A stretch of 64,000 nt of DNA from Selaginella moellendorffii. Taxonomy: Eukaryota > Streptophyta > Lycopodiopsida > Selaginellales > Selaginellaceae. Below, in pieces: positions 44,601 to 55,716 of the stretch (position 1 is the stretch's first letter; the number at the start of each line of letters is the position of its first letter). The position numbers were made by a program, and so were the translations under genes. The stretch lies in assembly GCF_000143415.4 (NCBI RefSeq), contig NW_003314430.1:110620-174619 (forward strand), in the 5' to 3' direction. The notes beneath the pieces were generated by a model. That model made no database searches, was not told the origin of the DNA, and saw only the letters and a program-made list of their open reading frames with translations.

Positions 44601-45459
44601 CTAATCTTAAATATTCAGTCTTGAATTATGTCTTGAATTCAAATTTTACGAGCAAAGGTTTGAGGTTCAAATCTTATAATGGATAATGATGGCAAAATAT
44701 ACTTCAACAAATACACTTTGAGTGTATAAAATATTTCATTTCTTATTTATTCTTACTGACATATGGGTGTCCTCATCTATGAGTAAGTGTCATCATTAAT
44801 AATAGAGTACAAAGAGTAGCATAAAAGAAATCAAACAACATACTAAGTATTTAATTAATAAAAGAGCAATGCTAGTATTAATATTAACAATATTCAGTTG
44901 AAGCCAAAGTTATTTCTATAGCTCATTTATTAAGTTATAAATAATTTAAACTAAGCACCTAATCAAATATTCTCTCTGACAAAAAAAATGATTTAGAAAC
45001 TTTTTGTTGCGCTATCAATCTCTCTATCAGGTTCTTTTAAATTTTACTAATGCAATTTATTAATACTATGGTATTATTATTAAGCTTTTAATAGCATATA
45101 CTATTTAGTATACACATTCAAGCCAAGTGTTACTTCAATACAATATGTAGCAACTTATTTTTCCTCAAGAGGGCTAGCTTTAATATTGGTATGAAGCATT
45201 GAATATTCTATTAATTAGCAATAGTAGTGATATTAAGAACAAGTGTATTTCTGAAGGAAAAAATATTTAAACATTATATTAGTTTTATTATAATAAAATA
45301 ATAATATTATTAAGATATTTAGTAGCTTAATATAAGAGTTTATCCTATGTTTAACACTGGGCTTGATAAGATAAATTTGTTTTAGTATAAAACTGAATTA
45401 TTAATGAGATTTCTATAAAATTAATACTAATGACAATTCATATACACTACATTCTATTC
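44601..45459. other. AT-rich sequence, promoter of PLAT gene at its end
   Basis: No coding signal. A tataaaa word at 45414-45420 lies about 40 bp before the PLAT start codon, though chance occurrence is likely in such AT-rich DNA. Confidence 0.4.
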
Positions 45460-45928
45460 ATGTTTTTGTATTCATATTTTATCATATTTGTATACAGCAG
45501 TAAGGTAAGAGTTTGAATACTTAAGTCCAGTTAATGTGCATAATCTAACTTAAGAAAATCTTAACTAGTGTGATTATACACTTAGGGTAAAAACTGGATG
45601 TTTAGACAGAGCAGGAACTGATGCTAATATTGATATTTTTTTTTCCTCTCTTGAAGGGCGTATGTTACCATTTTATAATATAGATAACAAAGATGATAAT
45701 TTTGAGAAATGCAAGCTTGACACATTTAATGTTCAGGGAGATTGTTTACCTAATGAAGATAAGATATGTAGAATGATTATACAACGGGATAATGCTGGTC
45801 GATATCAAGATTGGTATATTGAGTGGATACAAATTACAGGAGCAAGAGATAGCCCTCAAACATTTTATGTGAATGCTTGGCTTGATAATGATAACCGGAG
45901 TAAAGAAATTGATTTATGCAATGGATAA
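45460..45928 (+). CDS. Small secreted PLAT/LH2-domain protein (plant-stress PLAT type)
   Basis: Two exons, 45460-45504 and 45569-45928, separated by a 64-bp intron with an AAG/gtaaga donor and a ctag acceptor, give 134 residues. Exon 1 encodes MFLYSYFIIFVYSSK, a plausible short signal peptide. Exon 2 starts CDYTLRVKTGCLDRAGTDANI, matching the opening of the plant PLAT-plain-stress family (CxYTxxxxTG...AGTDA). It continues to KICRMIIQRDNAGRYQDWYIEWIQITG and FYVNAWLDNDN, the core PLAT strands. Family members are small ER/apoplastic proteins tied to stress tolerance. Coding sequence is very AT-rich, like its surroundings, and lies inside about 10 kb of repeats. Alternatively it is a well-preserved relic; no frame break is visible. 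Confidence 0.72.
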
Positions 45929-47039
45929 TAATATTTTGGTATAATTAAAAAAGAGTAAAGATATACTGGAGGTAGAATAAATAAATAATCTTATAAAAAT
46001 AGTTATTCATTTTAATCTGGTTTATGATATGATATAAAATGATATGACACAATAAAATGATCCTAATTAGTTTATTTAGTCTTATAAATCTTCTTTGACA
46101 TCAAAGCTCTAGTTGTCTTTATATAATGAATATGGAAAGTAATTTCTTTAGTATATATATTCTATGTAAGTATATTCTAAGATAAATATAAAATTCATTT
46201 ACACAATCATGAATTATCCAACAACATTCAATAGTAAGTATACCAACAAAAAAATCTCAATTATAAACTTAACTGCTAAAGATTTTAGATAGCATGCTAG
46301 AAAAATTATAAAAGACAACTCAAAAAGTAAAAAAATATCATCAACTAACAAGCAAAAAACTCATGAATGTATCATTCAAAGAAAATTAAATCACATCCCA
46401 ATCTATCAAAACCAATATTAGTAATAATTAACAAAACAAAATGAATGCTACAAGGCTAACAAACACTTGTTCATGTTAGTTATTGCACTAATTAGTCAAA
46501 TTAAATTATAATTAATAATACTAAAGAATTAGAGTTGCTCAAGCAAGTGTTAATAACACTTTATAGATATCTCAAACCCAAGAAACCAATATAAGCAAAT
46601 CACAAAAAATGTGGTAATGCAAAAAGCCAAAAACTATTAAGATAACAATTCACCATCACAAAAGACTATCAATCATCTTATTAATAGAGATGCAAAATCA
46701 TTATCAAAGAAGAATCTACATCCCAAAGAATGACAAATTATCCATCATCAACAATAATCAAGCAGAAATTTTAACAAAAATAATCAACTATCCTAGATGA
46801 CAATCAATTATTACTATTAACTGTTAGATGTGAGAACTAATTGAAACACTTAAGCATTGAATATCATATCCATATACTTGCTAACTATTGCAAAATACCA
46901 ATAAATACCCAAGACTTCAAAATTACCAAGAATTTTATCTAATATGACCCTAAATTACATAAGATAAATAACTATGGCTATGGAAACTTTCAACCTTTTA
47001 GAAACTTTATTTGTTAGATCTCTTTTCCTTTCTTGAATA
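45929..47039. other. AT-rich intergenic, nothing recognised
   Basis: Low-complexity AT-rich DNA with many catcaacaa / aatcaccatc words. No gene or structured RNA seen. Confidence 0.5.
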
Positions 47040-47230
47040 TCTGGAGTAAGCTAAGACCACATATTAAACTATTAAGTTTGGACTTCTTAAAGTATTATAA
47101 AATCTTTAATTGATTAGAAAATTTGAAAAAAGAGGTGTATTTTTTTCATAGATCCTTTCCTTTTATATTTAAACTTATACAAATCATCTTTTGAATTATT
47201 CTCTTTGGTTGTTTAAACACACTTGTAAAC
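47040..47230. repeat. Second copy of the 43105-43340 repeat, lacking the 5S-like part
   Basis: Shares agtttggactt, then ..tttaa.tgattag, gaggtgta, ttcat.ga.cctttcctt.tatattt and ttctctttggttg in order with 43141-43330. The 5S-like block is absent, so this copy has a deletion or never had it. Confidence 0.55.
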
Positions 47231-47494
47231 CATAAAAACCTTCAATACAATAGTGCTGTCAAGAGTTCCAGCCCAGCTTGAGCTTAGTAGCTCAGGTGCC
47301 TCAGGTGCTTGAGCTTAAGTTTTGGGTTCTTAATCCGAATAAATTGTAAAAAGAATTCTAGCAAAAATTTCATTATGGAATTTTTAATTATCTTGAACAT
47401 GAATTCCACTTTAAATTTTGATTAAATTTTTAATCAAATTTAGGTCTATATGCCTGGGAGCAATAGCCCTTCAAAGCCAGAATCCCAAAAGCAT

Positions 47495-47965
47495 GAACTT
47501 GTGGAAGAGAGGAACTTACTTAGCAGGAGACCAAAGCAAGCTTACAACTTCGTCTGATGCCTCCACCAAGAACATGTAGGACTATTAATATGAATTGCAT
47601 AATAGGTGTTTGTAACACCCTTTCTCTCATCATTATTCTTTCAATGGGCTTGTTAGAATTATATTTTGATAGCACTTGACTCCAAAGTTGCAGTCAGCAA
47701 CCAATATACTGCTCTTGCCAGCAGTGCATGTCAAGCCCCAATCAGGCTTCTTGGAGAGAGCAATGAAAAATGCTAAACAAAAAGTTTTATTTTATTTTAG
47801 AGAACGAGATTGTCTTGGTCAAGTTCTTTCATAACCGTCATACTGAGATCAAGGTGGTACAAGATTGTACCCGCGTTTTAAGAAGCGCTACAGCTCGTGG
47901 CATAGTGATATTTGGAAGCGTCCAATGTTTGATGAAATGCCACAGAAGAAAGAACCAAGGGGAGA
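47495..47965. pseudogene. F-box relic (-) plus PPR relic (+) module
   Basis: Positions 47500-47580 and 47695-47760 match the minus-strand F-box relic at 32700-32860 (ggaactta.tta.caggac/gacca, then atatactgctcttgcca.cagtgca). They are split by an unrelated insert of about 115 bp (47580-47695). Positions 47915-47950 read MFDEMPQKKE, the same PPR word as DEMPQMN at 32430. The same pair of relics therefore sits together at two loci. Confidence 0.6.
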
Positions 47966-48198
47966 TATTCTTGATTTTGGGTCACTTATGCTTTTAGGAT
48001 CGCATGAGGACATAGCGGTTTGCAATAGCTCTTGGGCTTCTTCCAGGCAGCAGGCGAGGCTCACTAGGCGTAGACGAGGCAGAGAAATCGTGAGAGGATC
48101 TTGGAGCGCGGCAACCAAGATGAAGACAAGGTGTGCTAACATAGTCACCTTTTCCTGGCGTTTTGAGTTCAAACGATTAAGGTTAGGGCTAGACAGAA

Positions 48199-48987
48199 AT
48201 GGGAAGCGTGGTGATGTGGGAGGCAGCGAGTCACAGGGGACAGCGAGCATACCAGGAGGACAGGTTGTTGGCGATCCCAGGAAAGGTGGGACTGTTTGCG
48301 GTCTTTGATGGCCACCGCGGATCACAAGCAAGCGATTTTGCAGCGACCTGGTTTTACGAAAGATTCAACTATCACTTGAACCAAAGCAACGACAACACCC
48401 AATTGCAATTGCAGCTGATGGCCGCTCTGTCCTCTGCAGTCTCAGAACTGGAGGCTGCCTTCATTAAGGAATCGGAAAAGCATGGAATTGTCGCCGGTAC
48501 CACAGCTTGTGTTGCAGCTGTCACCAGCCACACCCTTGTGGTGTTGAACCTTGGAGACTCGAGGGCTATCCTTTGTGGTATGGAGCCTGCGGATTGTGTA
48601 AGGCTGACGCGTGACCATCATCCGTACTGGGAGGACGAGAGGAACCGGATCCAGGAAGCTGGTGGAAGCATTCACAGCAACGGGAAGCTGTTTGGTGAGT
48701 TTGAGGTGTCGAGGGCTATAGGTGATCGTGATCTCAAGGCGTTTGGAATGAGCGCAGTGCCGGAACTCACAGTATATGACCTGAGGCAACACTGGCCAAG
48801 ACCTCTTTACCTTTTGGTTGGATCTGATGGGATTTTCGAAAAGCTGAGATTTCAAGGTGTCTGTGAAGTCGTTGGCAATGCAATTAGGAATGGAGCATGC
48901 GAGGGGATTCCTTCGAAAGTGATAGACACAGCACTTCAGGCTGGGACAAAGGATAATCTCACTCTTGTAGCTGTCAAATTAATATGA
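48199..48987 (+). CDS. Protein phosphatase 2C family protein (single exon)
   Basis: A PPM-type Mn/Mg-dependent Ser/Thr phosphatase of 262 residues. Metal-binding acidic residues are in place: RAYQED (motif 1), GLFAVFDGHRG (motif 2), VVLNLGDSRA (motif 5/6 region), LLVGSDGIFE (motif 8) and TKDNLTLVAV (motif 11). VAGTTACVAAV and LTRDHHPYWEDERNRIQEAGG are also typical. It is compact, lacks any N-terminal extension or signal, and is closest in feel to the PP2C 51-like group. The start at 48199 (gaaATGgga) opens MGSVVMWEAASHRGQ. It is the only intact gene between 46 and 50 kb, followed directly by an F-box relic. Confidence 0.9.
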   Translation: MGSVVMWEAASHRGQRAYQEDRLLAIPGKVGLFAVFDGHRGSQASDFAATWFYERFNYHLNQSNDNTQLQLQLMAALSSAVSELEAAFIKESEKHGIVAGTTACVAAVTSHTLVVLNLGDSRAILCGMEPADCVRLTRDHHPYWEDERNRIQEAGGSIHSNGKLFGEFEVSRAIGDRDLKAFGMSAVPELTVYDLRQHWPRPLYLLVGSDGIFEKLRFQGVCEVVGNAIRNGACEGIPSKVIDTALQAGTKDNLTLVAVKLI

Positions 48988-49039
48988 ATTCTAACGATCA
49001 TCGATTGCATCTGACTAAATTTCTGTTTCTGGTGGCAAT

Positions 49040-49755
49040 GAATATGCTCTGCATCTCTCACCTCTGCATCCGCGACACCATTCCCCGCGCAGCAAGTGGC
49101 GCCACTTCCAAACGCTCCCCGAGGACATGGAGATTGTCAACTTCCGGCAGTTCTCCATCTTCGTGTGGCGCTACAGCGATCTCAACTCCTCCCCGGTGGG
49201 AGTTCCTTCGTCCACTGGCCAGCGACCGGACGTTTTTGGTGGTGTACAGCCGCGAGAGGGATCGATCAACGCCAGAGTTCTGCATTGCTAGCTTCGATAT
49301 GCGTTCGCTCTCGTTGTAAGTCTACGACTCGGCTAGGAGGGGCGACGATTGCCCAGAAAGATGGACTCATATGCCGGCGCTGGATCACGGTGAGATGGTG
49401 GCGTTTTGCCAAGAGGATCGCAATATACAACCTGTGGGATGGTTCTTGGCGAGTTTTTCGGGTTGATGCCAACGAATTGCTGGGATGTTCTATCAGGTGC
49501 TACCTTTGGCTAGATCGGTTTGGTGGTGAGCGAATTCGATGCTGGTGAGTTTCACGATAGCAGAGGGAGTGCTCGTCGCCAAGAGGCAGGGAGAGAAGTG
49601 GGAGATTGTGTTTTATGGTGAGGACATTGTGAATTTGTGGGTCGAACAGTGTTTGGGTGGTTAACATGGCCAACTCGTTTATCTTGCACTTTGGAATCGT
49701 GGATGAGCCTGATGGAGTTCGAAGAGGAGTAGAGCAGCTTGCTTGGTTCTCTTGT
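49040..49755 (+). pseudogene. F-box gene relic lacking the F-box
   Basis: Parallels the 61332-62302 gene from its middle onward: SKWRHFQTLPEDME, IFVWRYSDLNSSPVGVP, NLWDGSWRVFRVDANELLG, then LVAKRQGEKWEIV. A TAG or frame change interrupts each segment (for example after NARVLHC and after LGG). It starts within 55 bp of the PP2C stop. The end near 49755 (AWFSC-equivalent) is followed by the duplicated block. Confidence 0.75.
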
Positions 49756-50112
49756 TAAGTATACTTTTCCTCTTTTCAAGTAAAACCGGAGCAAGAAACT
49801 GGGCCTCGGTCTGCTCAATTCTTCGTTTTGTGGCATTAATGCGGGGCTTAGTCCCTTTATTTTAGATGCGAACGTTAAGAGACCCAAGGTGTAATCCGAA
49901 ACTCGTGAAGATCCAACAAGCAGCCTCGAGAGAAAAAAAGAGAACATCCAACAAGAGCACTCTTGGCACCTTTAAAGGTGGACAGACTTTGTACTTTAAG
50001 TGTCCTTCACAAAGATAAGGTTTCTTTTTCCTGCTGCTGGATCATCTTGTCAAGGCACGCCAACGATGCAAAGTTTTGAGTAACCTTTGTGTGATGCTCC
50101 AGCTCCAGTATG

Positions 50113-51593
50113 TTAAACCTCAGCTTTACCCGCAAGTGGAACAGTCCCATTGACAGTCCGGTGCCTGGGATTGGTTAATCTCGAGCAAACGCAAATGAAT
50201 CCCGCCTCGCGCATTGCCTCTTCCAGATCCAAGCCATAGTAGTCATCCAACCAAGGCTCGGTGGACTTTTGAAGTGTAAATAACACCGGTGGCAGGCTTT
50301 GCAGAATTTTAGACTTCGGCTGCAACAACAAAGAGATTCAAGTTACTGTGGACTGATAAAAGAAAGAGAAAAGAACATACTGAATTGTCTGTGATTGCAA
50401 TTGTGCCTCCCGGTTTGAGAATCCTATATGCCTCTTTTAGAAGTCCCTTAGTCGCATGAACCGCACACTCGTGGATCTAAGCACAATGTCTTTCGTCAGC
50501 TGGTTCTATGAAAGAAAAGCAAGTTTCACGTACCACATACGCAATGGACACTATGTCAAAGGTGCATGAAGGAAATCCTGTGTGTTCGCCATTTGCGTGA
50601 CGCCAGCGGATGGGATTCCTTTGGAGCTTGCCATCAGCAATCCGCTGCTTCTCTTTGTGCTGGGCAACGGCAAGGAAATAGGGGGATAAATCTAGCCCCT
50701 GGAAGCCATCGTTAGCAAGAGAACGAAAACTATCTACTAGAAAGGAACACACAGTGACTTGAGCAGAAGGAAAAGCTTCAGCAAGGTAGATTGTGCTCAA
50801 ACCAACCGAACATCCCACGTCTAAAACTTGAGAGACTGGGAGGACCGAGTTCTGGCTATGGTAGCTCTCAAGTGCTCTTATCCAGTTTCCCCTGAGCACT
50901 TCTAGCGCTTCTTCCGTGGTTTCTGCGGCTGGAAGCGTCCGCCTGACCATCGACATTGTGGCTACCTCAGCTTCGGAAGCTGCCTGATACATGATCCTGG
51001 TTTTGTAGCTATCAGTCACGAAAGAAATAAAAAAAAAGTTCGTGCGTGAATCTCACCTCCCAGCAAAGGTTGCCTTTGGTATAAGCATGGAACTTCTGGA
51101 GATAATCTAGAACGAACAAAACCGTAAACACTTGAAAGCTTCTCTAGCTGGAAAGAAGAACTTACACTCGGGATACACGATCGACTTGTTCTCAACCAGC
51201 TCCTTCTCTGCTCTTATTTCTTCCGAGTTAAGGATTTGCGAGGACAAACTTCTCCATGGAATTCCCTTCTTCTCTGCAGTCCTGGATGCTACAAGAAAAA
51301 AGAATGAATCTCAATACAAATCTTCCAAAGCTTTACCGAAGGAAAACCTGGCGCCCCGCGAATTGCATCGCAGCAAAGAGCGGCCCAATGGAAATGAGCC
51401 CACTTACAAGCCTGGATAAGGGCTCGTCGCCACTGTACCTCGGCTGCTTCAATGCGCCCTCCTCATACGGGCCACGCCTCCAATCGTTGGCCACTGCTCG
51501 TGAAATGTGGCTCAATCTGCTACTCCCTCTCAGCTGGAAATGAAAATCGCCTCTCCCAATCGACGCAACGCCGCAGACACACGCGGAACTCAT
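50113..51593 (-). CDS. Class I SAM-dependent methyltransferase, probably chloroplast-targeted
   Basis: Exon 1 (51593-51337) encodes a Ser/Arg-rich, acid-poor N-terminus (MSSACVCGVASIGRGDFHF...) consistent with a transit peptide. Exon 2 (51281 on) adds TAEKKGIPWRSLSSQIL, then YYLQKFHAYTKGNLCWE. Motif I is QVLDVGCSVGLSTIYLAEAFP, followed by GLDLSPYFLAVAQHKEKQ and HANGEHTGFPSCTFDIVSIAYVIHE. Post-motif III is LLKEAYRILKPGGTIAITDN. The C-terminus is WLDDYYGLDLEEAMREAGFICV...GTVPLAGKAEV, a UbiE-like lid. About six exons join in frame. Substrate unknown; the family includes uncharacterised chloroplast methyltransferases. A dead twin lies at 53040-54265. Confidence 0.85.
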
Positions 51594-52554
51594 GGTTAAA
51601 GCCCAAGAACCCTAAAATACCAGAGCTGAGATCATCGTGTGAAGTTACATTTCGCTGGCTAGAGAATGTTCTTAGATTATTGTTGAAATCGGCCACGATG
51701 CTCGTCTCAGCTGCTCGTCCCAGATCGCAATGGAGGCCTTCACTGGATCTGCGGGATAACCGAACATCCTGTGAAGAATCACAAATATTGTGCAATCAGG
51801 AATTCACATCAACAATCTACTGGATTTTTATAGTTACTTGGATTGTTGTTTCAAGATAGAAATGGGTTTCTAAACGCTACCAACAAAAGTCACAAGAATT
51901 GCTTCATTTCATATCTGAAAATGTAAACAATTCTTGAAACTTCTGGACGTTTAAGACTTTCAGATATTTAAGAGGTGAAAGAGGGCAAGATGGATTTGTG
52001 GGGAAAAGAGGATTTAAATGCTACAATAGGAAGAGAGCTACAATGACAAGATTGATCAAACATAGAATTTCTCAAGAACAACCCGTAGAGGAGAAGAGTA
52101 AATATACCTATCAATGGTTGAATTACAAAATATTTCAAGGGTTGGGTTGAACTACAAAGATCATCTCTTTGCAAGCTTTAGTCATCCATGAAGTTTTCTA
52201 GAATTTGGGTAAAACAATTTCAAGGTCTTAATCAAAGAGATTTAAAACAATTTGTAGTTTGAACTAATTTAAACCCATTGAATACTTGTTTGACATGCAA
52301 ATAGGTAAATCTAGTTTTCTCCTCTAGGGGTCTTCTTGAGAACTATGCTTGACCGTTGTAACTATCTTCCCATTCTAGCATCCTCTTTTCCCCATCCATC
52401 TGGAAGCCTCTTTTAAATATCCAGAAGCCTTACACATTTTCAGATCTAAAATCTAGAAAAAATTATATTTTCAACTACACTTTCAAGCTTCCTGGGAACT
52501 GTATTAGTCCCACGATGTCAGATCTACAGAGATGTTATATAACTCCATCAATAA
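51594..52554. other. Spacer inside duplication copy A
   Basis: No coding signal. It contains ttgaattacaaaatatttcaa words (about 52115) that are expanded in copy B at 54955-55165. Confidence 0.5.
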
Positions 52555-52895
52555 CTTGCAACTATGATGCTTCTCTTCGCAGCCTTCTTGACGGCACACG
52601 GCTGCTGCTAGTGCTTCTCAACCACGGCTTGTTTCCGTCGCTCAAAAAGAGCTGCTATCTTCCTGAAGAGAGATTAAAAGCTTAAGAACCGAAAAGATAG
52701 AGAACAATAGAAAACTCACCTGGATGTTCCCTTGGATTTGCAACTTTTTCTTGATTCAATTTCCCTCGCCTCTCTGGCTGATTCCTCTTTACTGTCTTGT
52801 TGCAGCTCCTCTTTTTTCCGCTGCTCCTGACACACGAAAGACAAGAATAAACATCGCCTCGTTATATGTCGGTTCGTTTCCTCATCACTTCCATT
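52555..52895 (-). pseudogene. 3' stub of the AKAP17A-like gene (duplicate)
   Basis: Minus strand carries the penultimate exon EQRKKEELQQDSKEESAREAREIESRKSCKSKGTS and a last exon reading KIAALFERRKQAVVEKH followed by TAG. These match the coiled-coil end of the gene at 55717-57599. No 5' part follows beyond 52895. Confidence 0.75.
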
Positions 52896-53039
52896 TGTTT
52901 TAGTCCCTTTGTTAAATGTAGAGGGTAACAACTGATTATTTGATGTAAGACCCAAGGTGTTAAGAGAAAAAGATCAAGGTGGACAAACTTTGTAATTAAG
53001 TGTCCTTCAATCAAGTGGAACAGTCCCTGTGCCTGGGAT

Positions 53040-54265
53040 CAGTTAATCTCGAGCAAATCTAATGAATCCTGCCTCGTGCATTGCCTCTTCCAGATCCAAG
53101 CCAAGGCTTGGTGGACTTTTGAAGTGTAAATAACACAGGTGGCTGTGGAATGATAAAAGAAACAGAAAGGAACATACTGAATTGTTTGTGATTGCAATTG
53201 TGCTCCCGGTTTGAAAATCTTATATGCCTCTTCTAGAAGCTCTTTATTCACATTAACCGGACACTCATGGATGTAAGCACAAGGCATCTTTCGTCATCTG
53301 GTTCTATGAAAGAAAAGCAAGTTTCACTTACCACATACGCAATGAACACCACTATGTCAAAGGTGCGCGAACGAAGGAAATCCTGTGTGTTCGCCATTTG
53401 CATGCTGCCAGCAGGGGGTTCCTTTGGAGCTTGCCATCAGCAATCTGCGCTTCTCTTTGTGCTGGGCAACGGCAAGGAAAGGGGGATACTGGAAGCCATC
53501 GTTAGCAGGAGAACGAAAACTATTTACTAGAAAGGAACACTTAACATCCCACGTCCAAAACTTGAGAGACTGGGAGGACCGAGTTCTGGCTATGGCAGCT
53601 CTCAAGTGCTCTTATCCAGTTTCCCTGAGCACTTCTAGTGCTTCTTCCGTGGTTTCTGCGGCTGGAAGCGCCCATCTCACCATCGACATTGTGGGTACCT
53701 CAGCTGCCTGACACCGCAGACATGATCCTGGTTTTGTAGCTATCAGTCACAAAAGAAATCAAAGAAAGTTCGTGCGTCACCTCCCAGCAAAGGTTGCCGT
53801 TGGTATAAGCGTGAAACTTCTGGAGATAATTTAGAAACGAACACAACCATAAACACTTACACTCGGGATACACGATCGACTTGTTCTCAACCAGCTCCTT
53901 CTCTGCTCTAATTTCTTCCGAATCAAGGATTTACTCCTCCATGGAATTCCCTTCTTCTCTGCAGTCCTGGATGCTACAAGAAAAAAGAATGAATCTCAAT
54001 ACAAATCTTTCAAATCTTTACCGAAGGAAAACCTGGCGCCCCGCGAATTGCATCGCAGCAAAGAGCGGCCCAATGGAAATGAGCCCACTTACAAGCCTGG
54101 ATAAGAGCTCGTACCTCGGCTGCTTCAATGCGTCCTCCTCATACGGGCCGCGCCTCCAATCGTTGGCCACTGCTCGTGAAATGTGGCTCAATCTGCTACT
54201 CCCTCTCTGCTAGAAATGAAAATCGCCTCTCCCAATCGAGGCAACGCCGCAAGATCATCGTATTT
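53040..54265 (-). pseudogene. Methyltransferase pseudogene (duplicate of 50113-51593)
   Basis: Most exons are recognisable, but about 56 nt are missing near 53537-53545. The protein would stop right after QVLDVGC, deleting the SAM-binding motif. The HAN-GEHTGFPS exon is shifted, the C-terminal exon WLDDYYGLDLEEAMREAG is partly lost (53090-53110), and the start codon of exon 1 is gone: the sequence diverges after ggcaacgccgc near 54248. Confidence 0.88.
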
Positions 54266-54954
54266 CTCTGGCCAAGTACATGGAGAATATTCTTACCGTG
54301 CCGCCACGATGCTCATCTCAGCTGCTCGTACACCAGGAGTCCCAGGCGTGCCGCGAGAAGCCATGGGATCCGCGCGCCAACCGAACAGCCTGTGAAGAAT
54401 CACAATTAAGCTTTCATGAAAAGCTTGGATGAATCTTGTTTCTTATGCAATCAAGAATTGGGAATAGGATGGAATGTTGTTTCAAGGTAGAAATGGGTTT
54501 TTAAACGCCTATGCAGAATTCGACACGTGCAGAAGTTGCAAGAATCGCTTCATTTTCAGATCTGAAAATGTAACGATTCTTGAACTTCTTCACGTTAAGA
54601 CTTCTGGATATTTAAAAAGGAGTTCAAGTTGTGAGCGGTTGCACAGGGGGGAAAGAGCCCACCAATGGAGTTCTGACTAAGATGGAGCTGCTGTGCAGAG
54701 GGAAAAAAAAAACATCAAGAGGATTTACGATGGGAAGAGAGCAATTAGAATGGTGTTAGAGAGCAGCATCAAACGCCACCACTTGAGTGTGTTTCCTCGC
54801 AATGGAATCAGAGAGGCCAAGAAGCTCCACAAGTGATTTTAAAGTGTGAATTTGCTAGCCTAGACTATCTACAACGACAAGCGTGGAGTTTCTCAGGAGA
54901 GGAGAACTATTTGCATGCCAAACCAATGCAGTGCGGCATTATATAATTCAACGA
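54266..54954. other. Spacer inside duplication copy B
   Basis: No coding signal. It parallels 51600-51960 of copy A (gccacgatgctc.tctcagctgctcg and aaatgggttt.taaacgc). Confidence 0.5.
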
Positions 54955-55165
54955 GTTTGGATTACAAAATATCCCATGGGTTGAATTACAAAATATTTCA
55001 AGATTCTAACTACAAGTGTTCCAAAAAGATTCAAACTACAAAATGCTCCATGGGTTAACTAGAAAATGTACCAAGGCACAAACTACAAATGTTTCATGGT
55101 TGAATTATAAAATATTTCACAGTTTGAATTACAACATTTTGTAGTTTGAACTTTGGAAATTTTTT
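54955..55165 (+). repeat. Degenerate minisatellite (ttgaattacaaaatatttca-type)
   Basis: At least seven diverged units of about 20-30 bp built on 'ttgaa.tacaaaat.tttca(tggg)'. Copy A at about 52115-52150 has only one or two units, so the array grew after the duplication or shrank in copy A. Confidence 0.65.
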
Positions 55166-55716
55166 TAGTTTGAACATTCAAACATTTTCCAAAGGAACAG
55201 CCCATATGCATTGCCTCTCTTTGCAAGCCTTAGTCTCTAGAATCTATGTGAAAACAATTTCAAGGTCTCAATCTCTCCCATGCATAGTGACACCAATCTC
55301 CCCAAAGCCAAGCATGGATATAGTGACACCAAATCTCCAAATCTTCCAAAGCTTTAACTTCCTTTCTAGTGGACACAATTGCTCTTCCATGTTCTATTGT
55401 CCAGGGACAAAATCCTTCCCAAGCAAGTTAATCAACACACAAACTAGAAAAGATGTACTTTCAAACTTGAAAGTAAGCATGAAAGTATAGGTGAAAAATT
55501 GCATTTTTTCTTCAGCTTAACTGGGAAGGATCTGATATGGACAAGGAATGGGTGCTGTGCTCTGTCCCTGGAAAAGAGAACATACTTATAGCACCCAAGA
55601 AAGAGTTAACAACAGCCAGGGAGAACACTTATATACTTCGACAATTTCAAGCTTCCTGGGAGAATATATTAATCCCATGATGTAAGATCTACAGAGATGT
55701 TATATAGCTTCATCAG

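Larger units (their letters stand above)
49840..52895. repeat. Tandem duplication block, copy A
   Basis: Collinear with 52900-56150. Shared landmarks in order: agacccaaggtg (49877/52951), the methyltransferase exons, aaatgggttt.taaacgc (51860/54490), the FERGKRA-type exon, and the coiled-coil exon before a acacacgaaagacaagaata word (52842/56056). Copy A keeps the intact methyltransferase but only a 3' stub of the AKAP17A-like gene. Confidence 0.85.
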
